Positions 1-7,087 of a stretch of DNA of 64,000 nt are shown here, one piece after another. The DNA lies in contig NZ_DS499577.1 of NCBI RefSeq assembly GCF_000154465.1, positions 432,013 to 496,012 of the forward strand, written 5' to 3'. Every line of letters starts with the position of its first letter. Position 1 is the stretch's first letter. This DNA comes from Alistipes putredinis DSM 17216. GTDB taxonomy: Bacteria > Bacteroidota > Bacteroidia > Bacteroidales > Rikenellaceae. The position numbers were made by a program, and so were the translations under genes. The notes beneath the pieces were generated by a model. The model made no database searches, had not been told where the DNA came from, and saw nothing but the letters and a program-made list of their open reading frames with translations.

Positions 1-1034
1 TAACGTGGCTCCGGAAGGTACACCAGGCTGTCTGCATCCTTGGCCAACTTGTCGATCATGGCTCCCTGGGGGCGCTGGTTGGAAAGAAACCAGGTTTTGA
101 ACCCAGCCTCCTTGAAGAGTGCCGGAAGCCCCTTGCGACGGTATAGTTCTTCGTGTTGATCGGTTTTTACCGACGAAAGAATCAAGGGCACGCTTTTGTG
201 CGTGGTATTGCTCTGTGTGACTGTATTCCGGAATACGACCAGACCCTCTGTGTGGGTCAGACAGGGATTCGTTTCCCTGTGGTAACCGTACAGTTGCCAG
301 TTGGCGGCCCGGGATGCTTCTCCGATTACATAGACGTAAATCTCGCGTTTGGAAGCCTCGGCCGTGCGCCGTGCATGGTATGTGAAATCCTCCGAGGTGT
401 GTTCGAAACGGTACATTTTGCGGAACTCCGAACCGCAAAGACCGATATTATAGAAAACATTGACCGGAAAAATGTCGGTTTTCAATACCCGCTTGTCTTC
501 GCTCACTTTATAGGCCGGGGCCAGGAACAACCCTCCGAGAATGAAGGACGAGAGTCCGATCAGGGCGATATTCTTGCGGGCCGTTTTCGAAAGACAGTGC
601 CTTTGTCCGATGTCGCGTGAGGCGAACCAGAGTAGCGGCAGATAGATGGCGCAGACGATGATGATCGATGGATAGATGTTTGAGAGCAGCTCGCCAGCCT
701 CTTCCGGATTGGTCGTCAGCAGGTTGGTGAACATATCCGTTGCGATGATCGAATTGCCGAACAGGTAGAGCAGTACGATTTGGAAGGCGGCGAGGACGAC
801 GAGCGGAAAGGCCAGCCAGATCATGATGCCGGAGCGTTTCAGCACGGCGCTCCACATCAGGTAGAAACCCATCGGGATAAAGAGCGATGCTTCGGCCGAC
901 CAGATGGAGTACGGCTCCGTATATAGTAATACGAGGTTGGGGATAAGCAGCGTGAGAACGAAGTAGAACGCCAGCAGGATGGACCCTCTGTCGTTATGCT
1001 CCTTGAAACTCTCTTTTTTTTCGTGAACTGCCAT
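1..1034 (-). CDS. Sulfatase-fold lipid A phosphoethanolamine transferase (EptA-like), 3' end cut off by window
   Basis: The reading frame opens at an ATG (complement of 1032-1034) and runs off the window start, giving about 344 residues without a stop. Four to five hydrophobic helices fill residues 19-170, followed by a periplasmic part. That part contains GEASRAANWQLYGYHRETNP near residue 238, the metal-binding/entry motif of EptA/CptA-type phosphoethanolamine transferases. SNTTHKSVP follows near residue 277, where the family's threonine nucleophile sits. The family moves phosphoethanolamine from phosphatidylethanolamine onto lipid A or LPS core in the inner membrane, which alters sensitivity to cationic peptides. 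It lies 5 bp downstream of the Omp85-like gene and is probably the last visible gene of a four-gene operon. The exact acceptor cannot be told from sequence. Confidence 0.88.
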   Translation of the reverse strand, partial: MAVHEKKESFKEHNDRGSILLAFYFVLTLLIPNLVLLYTEPYSIWSAEASLFIPMGFYLMWSAVLKRSGIMIWLAFPLVVLAAFQIVLLYLFGNSIIATDMFTNLLTTNPEEAGELLSNIYPSIIIVCAIYLPLLWFASRDIGQRHCLSKTARKNIALIGLSSFILGGLFLAPAYKVSEDKRVLKTDIFPVNVFYNIGLCGSEFRKMYRFEHTSEDFTYHARRTAEASKREIYVYVIGEASRAANWQLYGYHRETNPCLTHTEGLVVFRNTVTQSNTTHKSVPLILSSVKTDQHEELYRRKGLPALFKEAGFKTWFLSNQRPQGAMIDKLAKDADSLVYLPEPR

Positions 1035-1039
1035 ATCTT

Positions 1040-2272
1040 TCAGAACGCTTCGTTGATATTGAACAGGAATCCGCTCGTGTGCTTGCCGAATCCGTAATCT
1101 ACTCGGATATTGATCCGTTTTTTGAATTCCCACCGCAGGCCTATGCCGTAGTTGGGGAGGGTGTACCCCCATTTGAACTTTTCGAACGAGGGAAATACGT
1201 TACCCGCACCGCCCCATACGACACAGCCGATACGTCGCCAGATATTCTGCCGGAGTTCGACCTGGAGGGTAATCATATCGTTGTCGTTGTATTGTCCTTC
1301 GTAGTAGCCGCGCATACGCTTCGAACCACCCAGGCGGGCTTTCATCAGCCAGGGTGTGCCCGAGGCATTGAATTCGCCGTACAGCTCGGTGGCTACGATA
1401 CCGCCTTTCCATACCCGATGATAACTGTTCGCCGTGAATATCGCCTGCCAGAGCGATTTGGCGTTCGACCCGAGAAAATCCGGCCGCCAGGTTCCCTTCA
1501 GACTTAAATAAAGTCCCTTGTAGGGATTTGGAATGAAATCCCTTGTATCGTACTCCACGATCGCACCGATGCCCGTAGTCGTGTTCTCCGGGTTTTGGCC
1601 CTCGATATATTCCGGCCGGGTGAACTTGATGCCCCGGCTGTTGCGGAAATTGACAGAGGCGCCGATGAACATATTGGGTACGACCTGATAGAGGTATCTT
1701 ACGTCCACATCGTAGCGTTTTTCGACGTACGACCCTTTGGGATTATTCGCTCCGGCCGAATAGCCGATACCCCAGTAGTCGGTCGGCTGCGAGTAGAAGG
1801 AGAGCTTGTACGAAATTCGGTGGCGATTGTGGCTGAATATGTTGTTACCGTTGATTCCCACCATGTAGAATCCTGTCGTACCGCCCGTGATGAATGCCGT
1901 GATGTCCGACGGCGGTGTCAGTGAATCCGTGCGGTCAAGGCGGTAAAGACCTGCAGCCATAACCGCGAGGCTGAATTGAGTGTCTTTCGAATAACTCGGC
2001 CCTCCGATGAAGGTGAAGTCGATCTTTTTTTCGAAAGTTTTGTCCGTGCTCGACTCTCCGAAGTAATCGATAAGCCGCCGCCAGAACGATTTTTTCTTCG
2101 GGGCGGCGGCCAGGGTGTCCGACGGCTGTGATGCAGGGATCGAATCCGTCTGCAACGGGGTGTAACTATACCGAATCGTATCGTTTTCTCCGATATACAC
2201 CTTATTATCTTGTGCATACAGAGACGATGCGAAGAGTAGCAATCCGCAAAAGACCGTCAGGAATTTCGACAT
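1040..2272 (-). CDS. Omp85/BamA-TamA family outer membrane barrel (surface antigen type)
   Basis: 410 residues with a clear signal peptide (cleavage after about LYAQ, residue 21), a short Pro/Ser-rich region, then alternating aromatic/polar strands from about residue 80 to a terminal Phe (NINEAF). That ending is typical of outer membrane barrels. Strands containing GIGAIVEYDTRD, NPYKGLYLSL and GLRWEFKKRINIRVDYGFG match the Omp85/Bac_surface_Ag barrel. There is no room for the several POTRA domains of BamA, so it is a short barrel-only member rather than the essential assembly factor. It sits between the YtfJ-like gene (9 bp) and the phosphoethanolamine transferase (5 bp) in one operon. Its substrate is unknown. 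Confidence 0.82.
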   Translation of the reverse strand: MSKFLTVFCGLLLFASSLYAQDNKVYIGENDTIRYSYTPLQTDSIPASQPSDTLAAAPKKKSFWRRLIDYFGESSTDKTFEKKIDFTFIGGPSYSKDTQFSLAVMAAGLYRLDRTDSLTPPSDITAFITGGTTGFYMVGINGNNIFSHNRHRISYKLSFYSQPTDYWGIGYSAGANNPKGSYVEKRYDVDVRYLYQVVPNMFIGASVNFRNSRGIKFTRPEYIEGQNPENTTTGIGAIVEYDTRDFIPNPYKGLYLSLKGTWRPDFLGSNAKSLWQAIFTANSYHRVWKGGIVATELYGEFNASGTPWLMKARLGGSKRMRGYYEGQYNDNDMITLQVELRQNIWRRIGCVVWGGAGNVFPSFEKFKWGYTLPNYGIGLRWEFKKRINIRVDYGFGKHTSGFLFNINEAF

Positions 2273-2281
2273 GGAGAAGTC

Positions 2282-2803
2282 TTATCTGTACTTCTGTACG
2301 ACTTGATAAAACTCTTTTTTATCGGCATCGGAGAGAGGACCCTTGCGCATAAACACCAGGTCGCCCTCCTTGCTGACCAGCAGCAGGACGAACATATTGT
2401 TGCAGTCGCCCAATTGCCAGGCATCGCGCAGGGTATTGTTTTGATCGGCCAGTACCGTAGCGCCGTTGGAGGCTGTGCGTTTGCGAGCCATGTTGCGAGC
2501 CATACCGTTGGGAATCATCGGAGCGTCTTTCAGGTTCATTACCCCGAAACCGAACAGGTTTTCGCCTTCCACCCGGTGATTTTCCTCCATATCCGTTGTG
2601 AAATCCTCGTTCTGTTTGTGGTGGTCGGGGTCGATATAGAAGATCATCAGGTTTTTCTCACCCCAGTAAGGGAGCTGCGTAGGGTCGCCGTTCAGATCGA
2701 GTAACGTAACGTCGGATACCTTGCGGGGAAGAGACGACTGTGCGGATACGGCAACCGACATACCAAGCAACGGCAGTAAAAGAAGCCATAGTTTCAGTTT
2801 CAT
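2282..2803 (-). CDS. YtfJ-family thioredoxin-like periplasmic protein
   Basis: 173 residues with a signal peptide (MKLKLWLLLLPLLGMSVAVSAQ region). The mature part resembles the YtfJ family: a thioredoxin-like fold with KNLMIFYIDPDHHKQNEDF replacing the usual active-site loop, and VLLLVSKEGDLVFMRKGPLS near the C-terminus. No CxxC is present. The only cysteine in the mature part (GDCNNMF) is isolated, so disulfide-oxidoreductase activity is unlikely. It is the second gene of the DoxX-YtfJ-Omp85-transferase cluster, 9 bp before the barrel gene. A strong promoter box lies just upstream inside the end of doxX, so it may also be transcribed independently. Function of the family is not established. 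Confidence 0.75.
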   Translation of the reverse strand: MKLKLWLLLLPLLGMSVAVSAQSSLPRKVSDVTLLDLNGDPTQLPYWGEKNLMIFYIDPDHHKQNEDFTTDMEENHRVEGENLFGFGVMNLKDAPMIPNGMARNMARKRTASNGATVLADQNNTLRDAWQLGDCNNMFVLLLVSKEGDLVFMRKGPLSDADKKEFYQVVQKYR

Positions 2804-2833
2804 ACTTATTACATTTTAGGAGATTGGTAGGCG

Positions 2834-2841
2834 CAAAGATA
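2834..2841 (-). promoter_or_regulatory. Probable -7 box (TATCTTTG) for the YtfJ-like gene
   Basis: On the minus strand TATCTTTG matches the Bacteroidales -7 consensus TAnnTTTG. It begins 31 bp upstream of the start codon at 2803 and lies just past the DoxX stop codon. No good TTTG -33 box is seen at the expected distance, so it rests on the -7 box alone. Confidence 0.5.
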
Positions 2842-2846
2842 CGAAA

Positions 2847-3320
2847 TTATTTTTTTGTTGAATCTTCTATTCGTCGGGAAGAGTTGCGGGTTCGTTGAGA
2901 CTTCGCTCTTTTGGCCGAAGCCAGGGCGTCGAGCGAATAGACTCCGCCGCCCGAAATTACCAGGGCTACCTGGATTCCCAGATAGACGAACAGCAGTTCG
3001 GAGGTTCCGAATCCTTTGCCGGGGAAGAGGAATAACAGCGAGATGAGCAGACTGGCGGCCATGATCGCGGCGGACAGGCGGACTTTGTAGCCCAGCATGA
3101 GCGAAATGGCGCACAACACTTCGATCGTGGCGATCGCAACGAAAATGAAAGCGCTGCCGAATATTCCCCACGACGGGTAATAGTTGATAATTTCATTGTA
3201 GGCCTGCATTTTGCCTACGTTATGCAGGAGAATGATCGTACCGATGAACAGACGCAGATAGAGAATCGCCCAATCGGCTCCTTCGTGGCTTTTGAACCAG
3301 GTTTGCAGTTTATTTTCCAT
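2847..3320 (-). CDS. DoxX-family membrane protein
   Basis: Start taken at the ATG complementing 3318-3320 (MENKLQTWFKSHEGADW), giving 157 residues. The frame stays open to 3608, but the extra residues lack any membrane or family character. Four hydrophobic segments follow at about residues 18-37, 53-73, 80-98 and 107-125, with the DoxX hallmark LRLFIGTIILLHNVGKM. The tail is basic and Ser/Arg rich. DoxX proteins are four-helix inner membrane proteins, in some systems coupled to sulfide or thiosulfate oxidation or redox stress. The actual role here is not deducible. It is the first gene of the minus-strand envelope cluster, 43 bp ahead of the YtfJ-like gene. Confidence 0.75.
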   Translation of the reverse strand: MENKLQTWFKSHEGADWAILYLRLFIGTIILLHNVGKMQAYNEIINYYPSWGIFGSAFIFVAIATIEVLCAISLMLGYKVRLSAAIMAASLLISLLFLFPGKGFGTSELLFVYLGIQVALVISGGGVYSLDALASAKRAKSQRTRNSSRRIEDSTKK

Positions 3321-3655
3321 ATGTATAACTAATTCCGATTGAAAAAATACAAGCAATTCGTATTCCAAAAAATCATTTTGTGTGTTCAGCGCAGGTAATT
3401 CTGCCTGATCGGATGATTTTTCGGTGTTTTTGAGGAGAAAAATCCCGAGTGGGACAGCGAGTCGAATATCGCGGGTTTTCGATGTTTGCGGATCGAGGGA
3501 TAAATACGATCCATAACAGGGGTGTGGTCGAGCCGCAAAGAGTCTTTTCATTCCGAACGACAGAGAGTCGGGAAATCCGTAATTCGGGTTATAGATTCCG
3601 TAATTCATATACTGACCGGCAAGTGGGGCCTGTGTAACTTTGCCTTGTAAAAAAT
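3321..3655. other. Intergenic region between divergent doxX and acetyltransferase genes
   Basis: 335 bp with no convincing gene. It should hold the promoters of both flanking genes. On the plus strand TAACTTTG (3635-3642) fits the TAnnTTTG -7 consensus and lies close to the acetyltransferase start, but no -33 partner is obvious. An in-frame upstream extension of doxX is open here and was judged non-coding. Confidence 0.4.
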
Positions 3656-4228
3656 ATGAATCGTATGAATATATTGGAAAGAATGAGGGCGGGGGAATTG
3701 ATTTTCGATACCGACCCTGAATATCCGTCGCTCTATGCAGAATTCGAGAAGACGATGAAGTTGGTGGCTCAACTCAATAGCGGTTACCATACACCGGAAG
3801 AGATAAGGGATCTGCTCGGCCGTATTTGGGGACAGCCATTGGACGAATCGGTACGTATGTTTCCGCCGTTCTATACCAACTTCGGTAAGTTTACCCGTGT
3901 CGGCAGGGGTGTGTTCATAAATTTCGGTTGTACCTTCCTCGACCGGGGCGGTATTACACTGGAAGACGGTGTGTTCATAGGGCCGGGAGTGCTGCTCGTT
4001 ACTGAAAACCACCCGGAGCAACCGGCCGTTCGGCGTAACGTATATGCCAAACCCATTGTCGTCGGGCACGGTGTCTGGATAGGTGCGGGAGCTGTCATAT
4101 TGCCCGGCGTGACGATCGGCGAGCATGCCGTCGTGGGAGCCGGAGCCATCGTAACCAAGGACGTGCCTGCCGGGGTAATCGTGGCCGGCAATCCGGCTCG
4201 TATCGTGAGAAGTATAAAAACGGAATAA
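3656..4228 (+). CDS. Sugar O-acetyltransferase, Maa/LacA-type left-handed beta-helix
   Basis: 190 residues. The N-terminal Mac helix region (ILERMRAGELIFDTDPE to about residue 60) is followed by hexapeptide repeats from about 75 to 185: GVFINFGCTFLDRGGITL, GVFIGPGVLLVTENHP, GVWIGAGAVILPGVTIG, HAVVGAGAIVTKDVPAG. The His in TENHP is the expected catalytic base of maltose/galactoside acetyltransferases. The ending GNPARIVR is typical. It transfers acetyl from acetyl-CoA to a sugar hydroxyl in the cytoplasm. A second ATG three codons in (MNILERM) is an equally possible start. The alpha/beta hydrolase follows 11 bp downstream, so the two are probably cotranscribed. Confidence 0.9.
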   Translation: MNRMNILERMRAGELIFDTDPEYPSLYAEFEKTMKLVAQLNSGYHTPEEIRDLLGRIWGQPLDESVRMFPPFYTNFGKFTRVGRGVFINFGCTFLDRGGITLEDGVFIGPGVLLVTENHPEQPAVRRNVYAKPIVVGHGVWIGAGAVILPGVTIGEHAVVGAGAIVTKDVPAGVIVAGNPARIVRSIKTE

Positions 4229-4239
4229 AATTAAGTTTT

Positions 4240-5295
4240 ATGAAAATCGGAATAATTGCGGCGGCATTGGCGTTTGTCGGTCTTTCCGCCGTTGCACAGA
4301 CAAACCAAAAAACGAATATGGATATGAAAAAGTTGGAACTGGTACAGGAGTGGGATAAGACGTTCCCGAAGAGCGACAAGGTCGAGCATAGCAAGGTGGT
4401 TTTCGTAAATCGCTTCGGTGTAACGCTCGCCGCCGATATGTATGTCCCAAAAGAGGTTGTCGGCAAGTTGTCGGCCGTCGCCGTAAGTGGACCGTTCGGA
4501 GCCGTGAAGGAACAATCGTCGGGGCTTTATGCACAGGCGCTTGCCGAACGCGGTTTCCTTACCATCGCTTTCGATCCGTCGTTCACGGGGGAGAGCGGCG
4601 GTGTGCCCCGCAACGTGGCTTCGCCCGACATCAATACGGAAGATTTCAGCGCAGCGGTCGATTTTCTCGCCAACGAAGACCGTGTGGATCCGGAACGTAT
4701 CGGGATCCTCGGTATATGCGGCTGGGGTGGTTTTGCCATCAACGCTGCCGCTAACGACACGCGCATCAAGGTTACCGTCGCATCTACTATGTACGATATC
4801 AGCCGTTGTACGGCCAACGGATATTTCGACCAGGCGGACAACGCCGACGCACGTTATGAGATGCGCCGCCGGCTCAATGCCCAGCGCACCGAAGATTATC
4901 GGAACGGTTCGTATGTCCGTGCAGGAGGGGTGGTCGATCCGGTTCCGGCCGATGCGCCGCAGTTTGTACGCGATTATCATGCTTATTACAAAACTTCCCG
5001 AGGTTATCACGCCCGTTCGCTCAATTCCACGCAGGGGTGGAATGCGACCTCCAACCTCGCTTTTTTGAATGCACCTATCCTTGCCTATGCCACAGAGATT
5101 CGCAGTGCAGTGATGGTGGTACACGGTGAGAAGGCTCATTCTCGCTATATGGGAGAGGACGCTTTCAAGAAATTGCAAGGCGACAACAAACGATTGCTCA
5201 TCGTACCCGGTGCCAATCATACCGACCTTTACGACAAGATGGAGATAATCCCGTTCGACGAAATAGCAGCATTTTATCGGGAGTATTTGAAGTAA
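4240..5295 (+). CDS. Exported alpha/beta hydrolase with a cysteine nucleophile elbow
   Basis: 351 residues beginning with a signal peptide (cleavage near VAQ, residue 20). The fold is alpha/beta hydrolase. The nucleophile elbow reads GICGWGG with Cys160 where serine is usual, as in dienelactone hydrolase. The probable catalytic His327 is in PGANHTDLYDK, and the acid may be the Asp/Glu in or after VVHGEKAHSRYMGED. The long middle insertion (about residues 175-265) is rich in Arg and aromatic residues and may form a lid. It is similar to the YcjY-like hydrolases common in gut Bacteroidetes. Substrate unknown. It follows the acetyltransferase closely and ends before a strong terminator. Confidence 0.78.
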   Translation: MKIGIIAAALAFVGLSAVAQTNQKTNMDMKKLELVQEWDKTFPKSDKVEHSKVVFVNRFGVTLAADMYVPKEVVGKLSAVAVSGPFGAVKEQSSGLYAQALAERGFLTIAFDPSFTGESGGVPRNVASPDINTEDFSAAVDFLANEDRVDPERIGILGICGWGGFAINAAANDTRIKVTVASTMYDISRCTANGYFDQADNADARYEMRRRLNAQRTEDYRNGSYVRAGGVVDPVPADAPQFVRDYHAYYKTSRGYHARSLNSTQGWNATSNLAFLNAPILAYATEIRSAVMVVHGEKAHSRYMGEDAFKKLQGDNKRLLIVPGANHTDLYDKMEIIPFDEIAAFYREYLK

Positions 5296-5321
5296 GCGTA
5301 GCGCTCGATAGATACAATAGT

Positions 5322-5350
5322 AAAAGCCTGCGATCTGTTCGCAGGCTTTT
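5322..5350. terminator. Bidirectional intrinsic terminator
   Basis: Perfect 12-bp arms AAAAGCCTGCGA / TCGCAGGCTTTT around a 5-nt loop, with A and T tracts at the edges. It closes the acetyltransferase-hydrolase pair. Confidence 0.85.
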
Positions 5351-5373
5351 CATATTTCGGTTACGCATGTAAA

Positions 5374-5436
5374 TACTTCGCCTCGGCAAAATGCAAATAA
5401 AATTTGCTTTTGCGCTCGGCTTAATCGTATCTTTGC
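5374..5436 (+). repeat. Promoter-bearing palindromic module, copy A (single, upstream of tyrosine phosphatase)
   Basis: Contains the family order: TACTTCGCCTCGGC, a palindromic core GCAAAATGCAAAT / ATTTGCTTTTGC, the direct repeat CTCGGC, then TATCTTTG at 5428-5435. A TTTG in the right arm (5403-5406) lies 21 bp from the -7 box, so the module forms a complete -33/-7 Bacteroidales promoter. It points at the phosphatase start 72 bp away. The distal end box seen in other copies is absent here. Confidence 0.8.
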
Positions 5437-5506
5437 ACAATTGTTGAGCGTATCGATTGTAAAATGCCTGTGAGCTGATTTTTTTTGTGATTATAATTTG
5501 TTGATT

Positions 5507-5986
5507 ATGAGTGATAAGTATAAGATACTGTTCGTTTGCCTCGGAAATATCTGCCGCTCTCCGGCGGCCGAAGGCATCTTCCGGCAAATGGTCGAAAAAC
5601 GGGGGCTGGGGGAGAAGTTGGAGGCGGATTCCGCCGGAACCTATGCCGGACACACCGGCGAACAACCCGATTCCCGCATGCGGAATGCGGCCTATGCCCG
5701 GGGGTATCTGCTGACGCACCGGGCCCGGCAGGTGCGGTTGCGGGATTTCGAGGAGTTCGATCGCATCGTGGCGATGGACGATACCAATTACCATAATCTT
5801 TATCGTCTGGCCCCTTCCCGTGAAGCGGGAAACCGTATTTACAGGATGTCTGAATTTTTCCGGGAACATCCGAAATGGACCCATGTGCCAGACCCCTACT
5901 ACGAAGGGCATGAAGGGTTCGAGCTGGTGCTCGATATGCTCGAGGACGGCTGCCGCACGCTGCTCGACGAGTTGGAGAAGAGGTAG
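5507..5986 (+). CDS. Low-molecular-weight protein-tyrosine phosphatase
   Basis: 159 residues from ATG 5507; an in-frame TTG three codons upstream is less likely. The P-loop CLGNICRS (C-x5-R-S) lies at about residues 11-18, and the general-acid loop appears as VPDPYYEG near residue 128. Length and motifs are canonical for the LMW-PTP family, which hydrolyses phosphotyrosine in the cytoplasm. Such enzymes often counteract BY-kinases of capsule export, but no capsule genes are adjacent. Transcription probably starts from the repeat-borne promoter at 5374-5436 and ends at the hairpin at 6004. Confidence 0.92.
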   Translation: MSDKYKILFVCLGNICRSPAAEGIFRQMVEKRGLGEKLEADSAGTYAGHTGEQPDSRMRNAAYARGYLLTHRARQVRLRDFEEFDRIVAMDDTNYHNLYRLAPSREAGNRIYRMSEFFREHPKWTHVPDPYYEGHEGFELVLDMLEDGCRTLLDELEKR

Positions 5987-6003
5987 CTCGAAATCGCAGA
6001 GAA

Positions 6004-6039
6004 CGAAAAAGAGTGCATTGAAAAATGCACTCTTTTTCG
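6004..6039. terminator. Bidirectional terminator between convergent genes
   Basis: 16-bp arms CGAAAAAGAGTGCATT / AATGCACTCTTTTTCG around a GAAA loop. It separates the plus-strand phosphatase from the minus-strand PorV/PorQ-like gene and serves both. Confidence 0.88.
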
Positions 6040-6097
6040 TCGAATCGAGTCTGTATGCCGGTGCGATCCGGAATATTTGGTCCGTCGGACGTCCGAA

Positions 6098-7069
6098 TCA
6101 GAAGTAAAGTCCAACTCCCACCTGGTAGGTGTTGCGCCAGGGGCACTTCTTGGCGGCGAACAGGTAGGAGAAATCGAGCTCCAGATGCATGAACCGCAGT
6201 CCCGCACCGATCGTACCGTAGTCGTATCCGTGGCTGTCGGCGACGTGGTAGCCGCCGCGGACAGCGATCATCTGCATCAGCACATACTCCACGCCGATGC
6301 CCATCCCGAAGGACTTGTTCTCCGAGGAAGAGTAGCGGTAGCCCAGATCGACCGAAGCTTCGAGCGAATGGGAATCCCGGATCGGGGCGAAGAGCGAACC
6401 GCCGACACTGAATTTGGTGGGCAGGTCGTAATTCGAATCGTCGAACGTGAAGCCGAAGTCGGAGATTTTCGCACCCGCACTCACCCAGGCGCCTTCGAGC
6501 ATCCGGTTAAGCGGAATCCGCGCGTATGCCGCGACATCGAACCCGAGGGCGTTGTTCGTGAACAGTTCTCCGTACGAGGAGCGGATGTAGCGGGCCGTCA
6601 CCGACAGACCCAGATAGCGGCCGATCCGATAGCTGTAGGCCAGATCCGCCGAAACGCTGAGCGGCCGGAACGCTTCGATGCCGACGATTGGGTTATTATT
6701 CTCGTCTTTGGGAATGAAAGGGTAGTCCTCGTCGTCCGGACTGAGCTTCGGCTCCCGGTAAAAACGGGTGCCGAACGAGATCGAATGTTTGTGGTTGAAG
6801 GAGTAGAATCCGCCGAAGGCCATCAGGTCGTAGCCCTTTTTCACGTCGCGCATCCAGGGCGAGTAGGAGAATCCCACCTCGAACAGGTTGTGGCTGAAGA
6901 GCGACGAGGCCGCGTTCTGGAATACGGAGTAAGCTCCGCCGGTAGTCGCTACCGAAGCGTTGGCCATACCCGCTGTGCGGACATCGGGGTTGATCGTCAG
7001 GAACTCCTGAGCCGATGCCGCCGCTGTGCCCGACAGGAGGATTATTGCGAGAATGAAGATCTTTTTCAT
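6098..7069 (-). CDS. PorV/PorQ-family outer membrane barrel
   Basis: 323 residues with a signal peptide (cleavage after AASAQ, residue 21). The mature start EFLTINPDVRTAGMANASVA and the following FQNAASSLF are the N-terminal signature of the PorV/PorQ (FadL-like) family. The rest alternates as beta strands to a C-terminal GVGLYF. PorV shuttles type IX secretion cargo to the surface attachment complex, and PorQ-like paralogues are less well defined. It lies 18 bp downstream of a gene whose product ends in a T9SS sorting domain, in the same direction, so the two are probably cotranscribed. I cannot say whether it is the housekeeping PorV or a cargo-specific paralogue. Confidence 0.82.
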   Translation of the reverse strand: MKKIFILAIILLSGTAAASAQEFLTINPDVRTAGMANASVATTGGAYSVFQNAASSLFSHNLFEVGFSYSPWMRDVKKGYDLMAFGGFYSFNHKHSISFGTRFYREPKLSPDDEDYPFIPKDENNNPIVGIEAFRPLSVSADLAYSYRIGRYLGLSVTARYIRSSYGELFTNNALGFDVAAYARIPLNRMLEGAWVSAGAKISDFGFTFDDSNYDLPTKFSVGGSLFAPIRDSHSLEASVDLGYRYSSSENKSFGMGIGVEYVLMQMIAVRGGYHVADSHGYDYGTIGAGLRFMHLELDFSYLFAAKKCPWRNTYQVGVGLYF

Positions 7070-7087
7070 AATTTGTAACGTCTGTTT

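Noticed and set aside
3321..3608. 96-residue N-terminal extension of the DoxX protein
   Set aside because: No family similarity or membrane character, and an ATG with a typical DoxX beginning occurs at 3320.
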